Shown here: positions 50,087-59,373 of the stretch, piece after piece
Numbering within the stretch: the first letter of the stretch is position 1
Layout: each line of letters opens with the position of its first letter
Assembly (NCBI RefSeq): GCF_001619615.1
Contig: NZ_LQQP01000009.1
Coordinates: 124,001 to 188,000, forward strand
Direction of reading: 5' to 3'
DNA from: Microbacterium sp. T32
Lineage (GTDB): Bacteria > Actinomycetota > Actinomycetes > Actinomycetales > Microbacteriaceae
DNA length: 64,000 nucleotides
Notes under the pieces: generated by a model
The model's database searches: none
What the model was told of the DNA's origin: nothing
Seen by the model: the letters and a program-made list of their open reading frames with translations, nothing else
Translations under genes and position numbers: made by a program

Positions 50087-51850
50087 ATGGCCACGACGCT
50101 TCCGCTCCAGGGCACGGGTCCTTCGCGCCCCACGACGCTGCCGCCCCGGCAGGCCGCTCTGCTGAGCAGCACCCGGGTCGAACAGAAGGGCAACCTGGTC
50201 GTCAAGTGGATCACCTCCACCGACCACAAGACGATCGGGTACATGTACCTGATCTCGTCGGTGCTCTTCTTCATGCTCGGCGGTGTGATGGCGCTCATCA
50301 TCCGCGCTGAGCTCTTCGAGCCCGGCATGCAGATCGTGGCGACGAAGGAGCAGTACAACCAGCTCTTCACGATGCACGGCACGATCATGCTGCTGATGTT
50401 CGCGACCCCGCTGTTCGCGGGCTTCGCCAACGCGCTGCTGCCGCTGCAGATCGGTGCGCCCGACGTGGCGTTTCCGCGTCTGAACGCCTTCGCGTTCTGG
50501 CTCTTCCTCTTCGGCTCAACGATCGCGGTGTCCGGCTTCCTCACCCCGCAGGGTGCGGCCGGGTTCGGTTGGTTCGCGTATCAACCGCTGGCCAATGCGA
50601 GCTTCTCGCCGGGCGTCGGTGGAAACCTCTGGATGCTCGGTCTGGGCATCAGCGGTTTCGGCACGATCCTCGGTGCGGTCAACTTCATCACCACGGTCCT
50701 CACCATGCGCGCGCCCGGCATGACCATGTGGCGGATGCCGATCTTCTCGTGGAACACGCTCATCACGAGCATCCTGATCCTGCTCGCCTTCCCGGTCCTC
50801 GCCGCGGCCATCTTCGCCGCCGCCGCCGACCGCGTGCTGGGCGCCCAGATCTACAACCCGGAGAACGGTGGCGTGCTGCTGTGGCAGCACCTGTTCTGGT
50901 TCTTCGGTCACCCCGAGGTGTACATCATCGCGCTGCCGTTCTTCGGCATCGTGTCCGAGATCTTCCCCGTGTTCAGCCGCAAGCCGATCTTCGGGTACAA
51001 GACGCTCGTCTACGCCACGATCGCGATCGCGGCCCTGTCGGTCGCCGTGTGGGCCCACCACATGTACGTCACGGGCGGCGTGCTCCTGCCGTTCTTCGCG
51101 CTCATGACGATGCTCATCGCGGTGCCGACCGGCGTGAAGATCTTCAACTGGATCGGTACGCTCTGGCGCGGTTCGGTGACGTTCGAGACGCCGATGGTCT
51201 TCGCGCTCGGCTTCCTGGTGTCCTTCGTCTTCGGTGGTCTGACCGGCGTGATCCTCGCGTCGCCGCCGCTCGACTTCCACCTGTCGGACTCGTACTTCGT
51301 CGTCGCCCACTTCCACTACGTGGTGTTCGGCACGGTCGTCTTCGCGATGTTCGCCGGCTTCTACTTCTGGTGGCCGAAGTGGACGGGCAAGATGCTGAAC
51401 GAGCGTCTCGGCATGGTGCACTTCTGGATGCTGTTCATCGGCTTCCACATGACGTTCCTGATCCAGCACTGGCTGGGTGTCGACGGCATGGTCCGCCGGT
51501 ACGCCGACTACGCCGCCGCGGACGGATTCACGTGGGGCAACCAGCTCTCTACGATCGGATCCATGATCCTCGGCGCCTCGATGATCCCGTTCCTGCTCAA
51601 CGTCTGGATCACGGCCCGCAAGGCTCCGCGTGTGACCGTGGACGACCCGTGGGGTTACGGTGCCTCGCTCGAGTGGGCGACCTCGTGCCCGCCGCCGCGT
51701 CACAACTTCACGTCCATCCCGCGTATCCGCAGTGAGCGTCCCGCGTTCGACCTGAACCACCCCGAGGCCGGTATCCCGGTCGGTGTGGGGCCGGCAAAGG
51801 ACGCCCCCGACGCGCCCGTCGTCGACGCGGCCGCTGGAGAGGTCAAGTAA
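50087..51850 (+). CDS. ctaD: Cytochrome c oxidase subunit I
   Basis: About 587 residues with twelve membrane helices; contains haem a, haem a3 and CuB. Diagnostic segments are [23 protein letters not shown] (haem a His), [15 protein letters not shown] (CuB His and cross-linked Tyr), [10 protein letters not shown] and [10 protein letters not shown]. Oxygen is reduced to water here with proton pumping. The start is either this ATG or a GTG 6 nt earlier that overlaps the ctaC stop; AAGGG lies 11 or 5 nt upstream, respectively. Confidence 0.95.
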   Translation: MATTLPLQGTGPSRPTTLPPRQAALLSSTRVEQKGNLVVKWITSTDHKTIGYMYLISSVLFFMLGGVMALIIRAELFEPGMQIVATKEQYNQLFTMHGTIMLLMFATPLFAGFANALLPLQIGAPDVAFPRLNAFAFWLFLFGSTIAVSGFLTPQGAAGFGWFAYQPLANASFSPGVGGNLWMLGLGISGFGTILGAVNFITTVLTMRAPGMTMWRMPIFSWNTLITSILILLAFPVLAAAIFAAAADRVLGAQIYNPENGGVLLWQHLFWFFGHPEVYIIALPFFGIVSEIFPVFSRKPIFGYKTLVYATIAIAALSVAVWAHHMYVTGGVLLPFFALMTMLIAVPTGVKIFNWIGTLWRGSVTFETPMVFALGFLVSFVFGGLTGVILASPPLDFHLSDSYFVVAHFHYVVFGTVVFAMFAGFYFWWPKWTGKMLNERLGMVHFWMLFIGFHMTFLIQHWLGVDGMVRRYADYAAADGFTWGNQLSTIGSMILGASMIPFLLNVWITARKAPRVTVDDPWGYGASLEWATSCPPPRHNFTSIPRIRSERPAFDLNHPEAGIPVGVGPAKDAPDAPVVDAAAGEVK

Positions 51851-51853
51851 CCC

Positions 51854-52270
51854 ATGCGTACCAATGTCGGACTCTGGTGGCTGCTCGCAGTCTTCGGTTT
51901 CTTCATCGCTGCCGTGTACACGTTCTGGAGCCTCATCCAGCACGGTGGCGTCGAGTGGGTCGGAACGATCGCCCTCGTCTTCCTCGGTCTGATGTCCTCG
52001 ATGATCGCGTTCTACATCGGACGCGTGGTCAAGGCTCAGCGCGGCGAACTGCCGGAAGACTCGCTGACGGCGGACATCGATGACGGCGACCCCGAGATGG
52101 GCGAGTTCAGCCCGTGGTCGTGGTGGCCCATCGTGCTCGCCGGCTCGGCCGCGATCGCGGTCATCGGCCTCGCGGTCGGCAGCTGGCTCGTCCCGGTGGC
52201 CCTCGCGATCTTCGTGATCGCCATCACCGGCTGGGTCTACGAGTACTACCGCGGGTACTTCGCGCGCTGA
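51854..52270 (+). CDS. ctaF: Cytochrome c oxidase subunit 4 (actinobacterial CtaF)
   Basis: A 138-residue membrane subunit specific to actinobacterial aa3 oxidases. It starts MRTNVGLWWLLAVFGFFIAA and has four membrane helices, with an acidic loop (SLTADIDDGDPEMGEFSPWSWWP) in the middle. The ATG follows ctaD by 3 nt. Together with CtaC, CtaD and CtaE it completes the oxidase part of the bc1-aa3 supercomplex. Confidence 0.93.
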   Translation: MRTNVGLWWLLAVFGFFIAAVYTFWSLIQHGGVEWVGTIALVFLGLMSSMIAFYIGRVVKAQRGELPEDSLTADIDDGDPEMGEFSPWSWWPIVLAGSAAIAVIGLAVGSWLVPVALAIFVIAITGWVYEYYRGYFAR

Positions 52271-52274
52271 TCTC

Positions 52275-53063
52275 GTGCCCCTTCGGTTGAACACCGCCGC
52301 CGTCTCGGACGCCGGCGCGCACCGTCCCACCAACCAGGACGCCGCCTTCGCGGCGTCCTGGGGTGCGGCGGTCGCAGACGGCGTCGGGGGAGGCCCCTCG
52401 GGAGACCTGGCCTCCGCGGCGCTCGTCCACCGACTGGTCGCCACCCGCGGCTCGGGTCTCGACGCGGACGGCCTGCTGGTGCGGATCCGCGAGGCGAACT
52501 GGGACATCCGAGCCCACGTGGAGCGCGACCCGGCTCTCGAGGGCATGGCCACCACGTTCACCGGTGTCTTCCTCGGCGTCGGTCCGGAACTCCTGCTCGC
52601 CCACGCGGGAGACTCGCGCGCCTACCTCCTTCGCGACAGCGTGTTCGCGCGGCAGACGCGCGACGACTCCTACGTTCAGGCGCTCGTCGACCACGGCATC
52701 ATCTCTGCCGAGGCGGCGGCGGCTCACCCCCGACGCAACATCATCACGGCGTCGCTCGGTGGCTCGGAGGGCGACGTCGTCTCCGTCGCCGCACATCCGT
52801 TGCGGGTCGGCGACCGCTGGGTCCTGTGCAGTGACGGCCTGACCGACTACGTTCCCGAAGCCGACGTCGCGCGCCTCATCGCCGAGGCGGAGGGTCCGCA
52901 GGCCGCGGCGGCTTCGGCGGTCGCGTTGGCGCTCGAGGCCGGCACGCGTGACAACGTGACGGTCGTCGTATGCGACGTCGTCGACGACGACGCCTCCGAG
53001 ACGGAGCCGGTGTTCTTCGGCTCCGCTGCCCGCTGGTTCACCGAGGACGTCGAGACCGCCTGA
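52275..53063 (+). CDS. PP2C-family Ser/Thr protein phosphatase
   Basis: A 262-residue soluble metal-dependent phosphatase. The metal-binding motifs are NQDAAF, VADGVGGGPSGD, LLAHAGDSRAYLLR, LCSDGLTDYV and GTRDNVTVVV. It lacks the membrane helix and extracellular domain of PstP. It starts 4 nt after ctaF with a GTG and is probably cotranscribed with the oxidase genes. It could counter the PASTA kinase of this window, but the pairing is inferred. Confidence 0.92.
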   Translation: MPLRLNTAAVSDAGAHRPTNQDAAFAASWGAAVADGVGGGPSGDLASAALVHRLVATRGSGLDADGLLVRIREANWDIRAHVERDPALEGMATTFTGVFLGVGPELLLAHAGDSRAYLLRDSVFARQTRDDSYVQALVDHGIISAEAAAAHPRRNIITASLGGSEGDVVSVAAHPLRVGDRWVLCSDGLTDYVPEADVARLIAEAEGPQAAAASAVALALEAGTRDNVTVVVCDVVDDDASETEPVFFGSAARWFTEDVETA

Positions 53064-53179
53064 CAGCGGGACCCTTCCACGGCCACTCTGGCGGCCGCTA
53101 GGGTGCGTCTCTTGGAGAACGTGGGGTTCGAACGCCCAGTACTTCTCTGAGGGCGTCCATCGAGCTATGGCGCGCGGCC

Positions 53180-53599
53180 TTACACCTCTGCGTGGCTACG
53201 AACGACCATGACCGTCGGATCGAACACCCGCTTCAGCGGTCCTTGGTCGTTCTCGTACGGCTGACCCTCACGCACCCAGTACTCGTACCCGCCGATCATC
53301 TCTCGCACCTGGTAGCCCAGCCGAGCGAACTCGAGCGCGCCCTTTTGACCCGCATTGCAGCCGGGGCTCCAGCAGTAGACGACGATCGGCACGTCGCGGT
53401 CGAGCTCGCGGGGCGCGCGGTCGGCGATCTGCCGGTACGGCATGTGGATGGCGCCGGTGATGCGGCCCTGGCTCCACGCATCGTCGCCACGGACGTCGAC
53501 CAGCACGAACTCGTCGCCGGCGCGCTGCGCGGCATACACGTCGGACGGGTCGGTCTCGATGGCGAGCCGGGTGGCGAAGTAGGTCTGTGCGTCGGTCAT
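53180..53599 (-). CDS. Rhodanese-like domain protein
   Basis: A 139-residue single-domain rhodanese. The active-site loop is YCWSPGCNAGQKGA, which has two cysteines; the Cys at the CNAG position is the catalytic one in this family, so it should be active in sulfur transfer or as a thiol-redox protein. LVDVRGDDAWSQGRI is the usual N-terminal motif. It sits alone between the convergent PP2C and qcr transcripts. TAGCGT lies 6 nt before the ATG. The 116-bp gap to the PP2C gene holds no gene that I can support. Confidence 0.88.
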   Translation of the reverse strand: MTDAQTYFATRLAIETDPSDVYAAQRAGDEFVLVDVRGDDAWSQGRITGAIHMPYRQIADRAPRELDRDVPIVVYCWSPGCNAGQKGALEFARLGYQVREMIGGYEYWVREGQPYENDQGPLKRVFDPTVMVVRSHAEV

Positions 53600-53605
53600 G
53601 CGTTC

Positions 53606-53611
53606 ACGCTA
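53606..53611 (-). promoter_or_regulatory. -10 box of the rhodanese gene (leaderless start)
   Basis: TAGCGT on the minus strand ends 6 nt before the ATG at 53599. Confidence 0.52.
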
Positions 53612-53699
53612 GGCCCTCGGACGTGCGCGGGGGAGAGGGAGGGATGCCACGGACCCACGGCATCCTGCCAGGTCGGCGATCAGCACGACGCGAGCACGA

Positions 53700-53733
53700 A
53701 AGAGCCCCGGTGCCGTGCGGCACCGGGGCTCTT
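53700..53733 (-). terminator. Terminator of the ctaE-qcrCAB operon
   Basis: A 15-bp stem (AAGAGCCCCGGTGCC on the minus strand pairing across a GCAC loop) is followed by TTTC on the minus strand. It lies 13 nt after the qcrB stop. Confidence 0.85.
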
Positions 53734-53746
53734 GTCGAGGCGAACG

Positions 53747-55585
53747 TTACTCGCTCTTGTCGCTCTCGGAGCGGTTGTCGTCGCGCAGACCCTTGGGGGT
53801 CGGGAACTCGACCTCGACGCGCTCACCGACGGCGTTGTGCGGACGCCCCTCGGCGTCGGCCCGAGCGTCGGCGCCGGCGATCTCGTCGGCCTCTTCGTGG
53901 TCGATGTGGTCGAGCTCGTGGTGCTGGTGCGCCACAGCGGCATCCAGCTCCGCCTGGGTGAGCGGGGTGAGACGGTCCTCGAAGAACCAGCGCGACACGG
54001 AGGCGCGGAAGTTCTGGAGAGCCGAGATCTGGCCCTTGGCGTTCGGTCGCACGACGAGCGGCTCGTACGTCTCGTTGTCGACCAGCTTCCAGCGCTCGTA
54101 CTCGTCGACGGGCTGGTGCACCTCGATGTACTCGCCACCGGGGAGGCGGACGATGCGGCCGGACTCGTACCCGTGCAGAGCGATCTCGCGGTCCTTCTTC
54201 TGGAGCGCGATGCAGATGCGCTTCGTGACGAAGTAGGCGATGATCGGCCCCACGATCAGGAGGACCTGGAGCGTGTGGATGACACCCTCCATCGTGAGCT
54301 TGAAGTGCGTGGCCACGATGTCGGACGACGCCGCCGCCCACATCACCGCGTAGAACGTGACACCCGCGGCACCGATCGCCGTGCGGGTGGCGGCGTTGCG
54401 GGGACGCTGAGCGATGTGGTGCTCACGCTTGTCACCCGTGATCCACGCCTCGATGAAGGGGTAGATCAGGACGACGACGATGAACAGGCCGAGCACACCC
54501 ACGGGGATGATGATGTTCCACGACCAGGTGTGGCCCCAGAGCACGAACTCGAGGTGCGGCGGGATCAGACGGAGCATGCCGTCGGCGAAGCCGATGTACC
54601 AGTCGGGCTGGGTACCGGCCGACACCGGGGACGGGTCGTACGGGCCGTAGTTCCAGATGGGGTTGATCGTCACGAGTGCGGCGATCAGGACGATGACACC
54701 GAACGTGATGAAGAAGAAGCCGCCCATCTTGGACGCGTAGACCGGGAGTATCGGGTAGCCCACGACGTTGCTGTTCGTGCGGGCCGGGCCGGCGAACTGC
54801 GTGTGCTTGTTGATGATCATCAGCATGAGGTGCACGGCCAGGAGCGCGACGAGGATCGCCGGGAGCAGCAGGATGTGCAGCGTGTACAGGCGCCCGACGA
54901 TCGCGGTGCCCGGGAACTCCCCACCGAAGAGAAGGAAGGAGGTCCAGGTGCCGATCAGCGGGAGGCCCTTGATCATGCCGTCGATGATGCGGAGACCGTT
55001 ACCCGAGAGCAGATCGTCGGGGAGCGAGTACCCGGTGAAGCCCTCGGCCATCGCGAGGATGAAGAGGATGAAGCCGACGACCCAGTTCAGCTCGCGCGGC
55101 TTGCGGAACGCACCCGTGAAGAACACGCGCAGCATGTGGACGCCGATGCCGGCCACGAAGACCAGCGCGGCCCAGTGGTGGATCTGGCGGACCAGCAGGC
55201 CACCGCGAAGGTCGAACGAGATGTGCAGGGCCGACTCCATGGCCGCCGACATCGCGATACCGCGCATCGGCTCGTACGCACCGTTGTAATGCGTCTCGAC
55301 CATCGAGGCCTGGAAGAAGAACGTCAGGAACGTGCCGGACAGGAGCACGACGACGAAGCTCCACAGCGCGATCTCGCCGAGCATGAACGACCAGTGGTCG
55401 GGGAAGATCTTGCGGCCGAGCTCCTTGACGATGCCCGAGATACTCGTGCGCTCGTCGAGGTAGTTCGCCGCAGCACCGACGAATCGGCCACCGAGCGGCT
55501 TGCCGTTGAGGTCGGCCTTCGGGGGTCCCGAGTAGACCGCCGGTTCGGTGGTCACGTTCTCCGTGGGGTGGGTGGCGGTGCTCAT
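53747..55585 (-). CDS. qcrB: Cytochrome bc1 complex cytochrome b subunit
   Basis: A 612-residue menaquinol oxidase core with eight or more membrane helices and two b haems. Visible hallmarks are GGLLVRQIHHWAA, LHILLLPAILVALLAVHLML (haem His residues), DPSPVSAGTQPDWYIGFADG with the Qo-site region, and the PDW motif replacing PEW. The C-terminus extends well beyond the last helix and ends in a charged stretch with clustered His (AHQHHELDHIDHEE). The start overlaps the qcrA stop (ATGA). Last gene of the ctaE-qcrC-qcrA-qcrB operon. Confidence 0.95.
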   Translation of the reverse strand: MSTATHPTENVTTEPAVYSGPPKADLNGKPLGGRFVGAAANYLDERTSISGIVKELGRKIFPDHWSFMLGEIALWSFVVVLLSGTFLTFFFQASMVETHYNGAYEPMRGIAMSAAMESALHISFDLRGGLLVRQIHHWAALVFVAGIGVHMLRVFFTGAFRKPRELNWVVGFILFILAMAEGFTGYSLPDDLLSGNGLRIIDGMIKGLPLIGTWTSFLLFGGEFPGTAIVGRLYTLHILLLPAILVALLAVHLMLMIINKHTQFAGPARTNSNVVGYPILPVYASKMGGFFFITFGVIVLIAALVTINPIWNYGPYDPSPVSAGTQPDWYIGFADGMLRLIPPHLEFVLWGHTWSWNIIIPVGVLGLFIVVVLIYPFIEAWITGDKREHHIAQRPRNAATRTAIGAAGVTFYAVMWAAASSDIVATHFKLTMEGVIHTLQVLLIVGPIIAYFVTKRICIALQKKDREIALHGYESGRIVRLPGGEYIEVHQPVDEYERWKLVDNETYEPLVVRPNAKGQISALQNFRASVSRWFFEDRLTPLTQAELDAAVAHQHHELDHIDHEEADEIAGADARADAEGRPHNAVGERVEVEFPTPKGLRDDNRSESDKSE

Positions 55586-56640
55586 GAGCGCTCCCAGAAG
55601 CTGGGGCCGACGGGCTCTTCGAAGTCACTCTGCGCGACGAGGTAGCCCTCGGCGTCGACCGTGATGGGGAGCTGCGGCAGGGGACGGGCTGCCGGGCCGA
55701 AGATGACGGCCGCGCCGTTGGCGACGTCGAACTGCGACTGGTGGCAGGGGCACAGGAGATGGTGGGTCTGCTGCTCGTACAGGGCCACGGGGCAACCGAC
55801 GTGCGTGCACACCTTGGAGTACGCGACGATGCCGTCGTACGTCCAGTCCATGCGGTTGGTCTCGGGGTTCAGCTGGTCGGGCTGCAGACGCATGAGCAGC
55901 ACGATCGCCTTCGCCTTCTCCTCGAGGTAGCCCTCGTCGTGACCGACGCCGGCGAGCTCTTCGGGGATGACGTGGAAGGCCGAGCCGAGCGTGACATCCG
56001 CAGCGCGGATCGGGCGACCGGACGGGTCGTGCGCGAGACGCATTCCGCTCTTCCACATAGTGTGGCTGAGGAGCTTGACCGGGTCGGCATCCTGAGGAGC
56101 CAGACCACGGAACAGCGTGATGCCGGGGATGACCGAGGCCAGCAGGGCCGCGAACAACGAGTTGCGGATGATCTCGCGACGCCCGAAGCCGGAGTCCTTT
56201 TCGGCCTCGACGAAGACGTTGACCGCACCCTCGCGGGTGGTGTCGCGGCCACGCGTGGCGTGACGGTCCTCGATGTGCTCCTTGTCGGACATCACGGCCT
56301 TGGACCAGTGGATCGCACCGATACCGATCGCGAGCAGCGCGAACGCGATGCCCAGACCGATGAAGAGGTTGTTGTAGCGGATGTCGATCAGCGCGCCCGA
56401 CTCGATCGGGAAGATCATGTAGGCGATGCTCGCCCAGATGCTTGCGGCGACCGAGAAGTAGAACAGCGTGTAGACCGTGCGCACCGCACGCTTCATCGCC
56501 TGCGGGTCCTGGTCGGTCATCCGCTGGCGGTGCCCCGGGAGGCCGGGGTTCTGCACGGGGTCGGGAACCGCGACGGCGAGCCCGGAGCCGGGCTTCCATG
56601 AAGCCCTCTCGTGCTCGAGTGCGTCTTCCTCGTGTGCCAT
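55582..56640 (-). CDS. qcrA: Cytochrome bc1 complex Rieske iron-sulfur subunit
   Basis: A 352-residue membrane-anchored Rieske protein. Three membrane helices (about 55-78, 92-112 and 160-178) are typical of actinobacterial QcrA. The cluster-binding motifs are CTHVGC (C278, H280) and CPCHQS (C297, H300), with C283 and C299 forming the expected disulfide. It passes electrons from menaquinol to QcrC haem. It overlaps qcrB by 4 nt and lies 39 nt after qcrC. Confidence 0.95.
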   Translation of the reverse strand: MAHEEDALEHERASWKPGSGLAVAVPDPVQNPGLPGHRQRMTDQDPQAMKRAVRTVYTLFYFSVAASIWASIAYMIFPIESGALIDIRYNNLFIGLGIAFALLAIGIGAIHWSKAVMSDKEHIEDRHATRGRDTTREGAVNVFVEAEKDSGFGRREIIRNSLFAALLASVIPGITLFRGLAPQDADPVKLLSHTMWKSGMRLAHDPSGRPIRAADVTLGSAFHVIPEELAGVGHDEGYLEEKAKAIVLLMRLQPDQLNPETNRMDWTYDGIVAYSKVCTHVGCPVALYEQQTHHLLCPCHQSQFDVANGAAVIFGPAARPLPQLPITVDAEGYLVAQSDFEEPVGPSFWERS

Positions 56641-56679
56641 GGTGCTCCTCGTACGTTTACGTAATGTCGATGACGACGA

Positions 56680-57489
56680 TCAGTTGGACTTCGCCGTGAT
56701 CCACACGGTGAGCGCGATGAGCGCTCCGATGCCGAAGATCCAGATGAACAGACCCTCCGAGACCGGACCGAGCGATCCGAGAGCGTAGCCGCCGGGGGAC
56801 TCGGACTTCTGAAGGAACATCAGGTACGAGATGACGTCGCGCTTGTCTTCGGGCGTGAGGTTGAGGTCGTTGAAGACCGGCATGTTCTGCGGGCCCGTGA
56901 CCATCGCCGCGTACATGTTGACCGGGGTGACCGAGTGCAGGTCGGGGGCCCACTTGCCCTCGGTGAGTGCGCCACCGGCACCGGCCACGTTGTGGCACAT
57001 GGCGCAGTTGATGCGGAACAGCTCGGCACCGTGCGAGACGTCACCCTGACCGTCGACGATCTCGTCGGACGGGTAGGTCGGGCCGGGAGCCGCGGACTGG
57101 ACGTAGGCGGCGATCGCATTGATCTGCTCGTCGGTGAACTGCACCGGCTTCTGCGGAGCCTGCGGGCCCTGTGCCTGCAAAGGCATGCGGCCTGTCGACA
57201 CCTGGAAGTGCACGGCGAGCTCGCCGACACCGAACAGGGACGGACCCTGCTGGCTGCCCTGGAGGTCGAGGCCGTGGCAGGTGGCGCAGTTCGCCTGGAA
57301 GAGCTTTTTGCCCTCGTCGACCGTGCTGGCCGAGTTCGAGGCGCTCGTGGGCGTATCGGTGGCTGCCATTGCCGCCGACGCACCGGCGTAGATGCCGCCC
57401 GTGAGCAGCAGACCGATGCCGATCAGCGCGGCGGCGGCCAGGGGGCTACGGCGTCCGTTGGAGCGACGCGGCTTCTTCTCTCGTGCCAT
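56680..57489 (-). CDS. qcrC: Cytochrome bc1 complex di-haem cytochrome c subunit
   Basis: A 269-residue membrane-bound cytochrome with two c-type haem sites, CATCH (68-72) and CAMCH (162-166). It has an N-terminal signal/anchor (about 16-42) and a C-terminal helix (about 245-265). In actinobacteria QcrC replaces a soluble cytochrome c, shuttling electrons directly to CtaC. The distal Met ligands are probably in the segments GRMPL and NMPVF. Second gene of the operon, 15 nt after ctaE. Confidence 0.95.
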   Translation of the reverse strand: MAREKKPRRSNGRRSPLAAAALIGIGLLLTGGIYAGASAAMAATDTPTSASNSASTVDEGKKLFQANCATCHGLDLQGSQQGPSLFGVGELAVHFQVSTGRMPLQAQGPQAPQKPVQFTDEQINAIAAYVQSAAPGPTYPSDEIVDGQGDVSHGAELFRINCAMCHNVAGAGGALTEGKWAPDLHSVTPVNMYAAMVTGPQNMPVFNDLNLTPEDKRDVISYLMFLQKSESPGGYALGSLGPVSEGLFIWIFGIGALIALTVWITAKSN

Positions 57490-57504
57490 GTGGGTACAGC
57501 TCTC

Positions 57505-58140
57505 TTACTTCAGGAAGTAGATGACGAAGAACAGCGCGATCCAGACGACGTCGACGAAGTGCCAGTAGTAGGACACGACGATCGACGTGGTCATCTCTTT
57601 GCGACCGAAGTTCTTCACGGCGTAGGCGCGGCCGATGACGAGGAGGAAGGCGATGAGGCCACCCGTCACGTGCAGGGCGTGGAAGCCGGTGGTCAGGTAG
57701 AAGGCCGAAGCGTAGGGGTTGGCGCTGATGGGCATGCCCTCGGTCACCAGGGTCGCGTACTCCCACACCTGACCCGACACGAAGACCGCGCCGAGGATGA
57801 AGGTGAGGTAGAACCACTCCACCATGCCCCAGCGCTGCCAGAAGCTGTTGGTCTTGACCGTGTACGGCTGGTACCGCTCGGCGGCGAAGACGCCCATCTG
57901 ACACGTGACCGACGACATCACGAGGATGAACGTGTTCACGCCGGCGAAGGGGACGTTGAGCAGCTGCGTCTCTTCGGCCCAGAGGGGCGCGGACGTGCTG
58001 CGCAGAGTGAAGTAGATCGCGAACAGGCCGGCGAAGAACATGACCTCGCTGCCCAGCCACACGATGGTGCCGACGGCGACCGGATCGGGTCGCTTCACGG
58101 CGCGCACGGCCTGGGAATACGTCGCTGGTGTCGTCACCAT
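57505..58140 (-). CDS. ctaE: Cytochrome c oxidase subunit III
   Basis: A 211-residue membrane subunit of the aa3 oxidase with five to seven helices. It carries the subunit III motifs [26 protein letters not shown] and [15 protein letters not shown]. The ATG at 58140 is immediately followed by a GTG at 58137. The -10-like hexamer CATAAT lies 3 nt before the ATG but exactly 6 nt before the GTG, so the GTG may be the real leaderless start. It heads the ctaE-qcrC-qcrA-qcrB operon and is divergent from trpD. Confidence 0.93.
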   Translation of the reverse strand: MVTTPATYSQAVRAVKRPDPVAVGTIVWLGSEVMFFAGLFAIYFTLRSTSAPLWAEETQLLNVPFAGVNTFILVMSSVTCQMGVFAAERYQPYTVKTNSFWQRWGMVEWFYLTFILGAVFVSGQVWEYATLVTEGMPISANPYASAFYLTTGFHALHVTGGLIAFLLVIGRAYAVKNFGRKEMTTSIVVSYYWHFVDVVWIALFFVIYFLK

Positions 58141-58143
58141 CCC

Positions 58144-58149
58144 ATTATG
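58144..58149 (-). promoter_or_regulatory. -10-like box of ctaE
   Basis: CATAAT on the minus strand ends 6 nt before the GTG at 58137. Two GATATTCC repeats lie upstream. Confidence 0.47.
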
Positions 58150-58165
58150 CGCGATCCTGCGCAGC

Positions 58166-58195
58166 GATATTCCCACCGCCCGCCTGAGATATTCC
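58166..58195. promoter_or_regulatory. Two GATATTCC direct repeats upstream of ctaE
   Basis: Exact octamers at 58166-58173 and 58188-58195 are 22 bp apart, about two helical turns. Relative to the presumed ctaE start they lie near -30 and -52, where an activator or repressor would bind. The surrounding 58141-58309 gap is AT-richer than its neighbours and also holds the trpD upstream region. Confidence 0.45.
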
Positions 58196-58309
58196 ATCAT
58201 CGAGACTTAGGGAAGCCTTAGAAACCACAAGGAATCCCCGGTGCGGAACGGGTTCCCGCGGGGCCGCGGACGACACGGCGCGACACGCCGGATATGGAAG
58301 GATCGTGGC

Positions 58310-59371
58310 ATGGCGGAACGCTTCACCTGGCCCGATCTGCTCACCTCGCTGCTGCAGGATCACGACCTCAGCGTGTCGGAGTCGACGTGGGCCATGCGCC
58401 GTGTCATGGCGGGCGAGGCGACCCCCTCGCAGCTGGCGGGATTCCTCATCGCGCTGCGCGCCAAGGGCGAGACCGTCGAGGAGATCATCGGGTTCCGCGA
58501 CGCGATCCTCGAGGCCGCGGTCCCGCTGCCGGTTCGCGCGGAGGTGCTCGACATCGTCGGTACCGGCGGAGACCGGTACGGAACGGTGAACGTCTCGACG
58601 ATGGCGGCCGTGGTGGCGGCGGCATCCGGAGTCCCGGTCGTCAAGCACGGCAACCGCGCCGCGAGCTCGGCATCCGGATCCTCCGACGTGTTGTCGTCGC
58701 TGGGGATCGCGCTGACGCTCGACCCGCAAGCGGTCGCGGAGACGCTTGATCGCACGGGGATCACGTTCGCGTTCGCCGCCGCTTTCCACCCCGGCTTCCG
58801 CCATGCCGCGGCGACGCGGGCCGAGTTGGGCGTGCCGACGGTGTTCAACTTCCTCGGTCCGCTCTGCAACCCGGCGCGCGCCGAGGCCAACGCGGTCGGC
58901 GTCGCACACCTCGACCGGGTGCCGTTGATCACGGGCGTCTTCCGCACGCGTGGCGCGACCGCGCTCGTGTTCCGTGGGGACGACGGTCTCGACGAACTGA
59001 CCACCACCGGACACAGCCGCGTGTGGGAGATCAGCCGGGGAGACGTGCACGAGCACAATCTGGATCCCCGGGATCTCGGCATCCCGCTCGCCGACATCGA
59101 CGACCTGCTCGGTGGCACGCCCGATCACAACGCCGCCGTCGTGCGGCGCACGCTCGCCGGCGAGACCGGCCCCGTGCGCGACATCGTGCTGCTGAACGCC
59201 GCGGCCGGAATCGTCTCGTACCGGCTGTTCCAGGATGCCGGTGAGGTGCAGCGTCCGATCCTGGAGCGTCTCGCGGAGGCGATGTCCGACGCGGCGGCGG
59301 CCGTGGACGACGGACGCGCGCTGGCCAAGCTCGACGACTGGGTCGCGGCGACGCAGGACCTGGCGGGCTGA
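58310..59371 (+). CDS. trpD: Anthranilate phosphoribosyltransferase
   Basis: A 353-residue enzyme of tryptophan synthesis joining anthranilate and PRPP. PRPP- and Mg-binding motifs are VGTGGDRYGTVNVST, KHGNRAASSASGSSDVL and the DE pair in DDGLDELTTTG. NPARAEANAVGV is also typical (the usual text is NP-R-----GV). The ATG has GAAGGA 7 nt upstream; a longer frame to the left is unlikely. trpD beside ctaE is a common actinobacterial order; no other trp gene is in the window. Confidence 0.94.
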   Translation: MAERFTWPDLLTSLLQDHDLSVSESTWAMRRVMAGEATPSQLAGFLIALRAKGETVEEIIGFRDAILEAAVPLPVRAEVLDIVGTGGDRYGTVNVSTMAAVVAAASGVPVVKHGNRAASSASGSSDVLSSLGIALTLDPQAVAETLDRTGITFAFAAAFHPGFRHAAATRAELGVPTVFNFLGPLCNPARAEANAVGVAHLDRVPLITGVFRTRGATALVFRGDDGLDELTTTGHSRVWEISRGDVHEHNLDPRDLGIPLADIDDLLGGTPDHNAAVVRRTLAGETGPVRDIVLLNAAAGIVSYRLFQDAGEVQRPILERLAEAMSDAAAAVDDGRALAKLDDWVAATQDLAG

Positions 59372-59373
59372 GC

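Noticed and set aside
53100..53160. tRNA-like segment with GGTTCGAAC
   Set aside because: The T-loop look-alike has a mismatched stem, and no acceptor, D or anticodon arm could be built around it; no attachment-site duplication is visible.
53192..55645. An 817-codon plus-strand frame opposite the rhodanese and qcrB genes
   Set aside because: It is a complementary-frame shadow with low-complexity Asp/Arg/Glu composition; rhodanese and QcrB motifs are clear on the minus strand.
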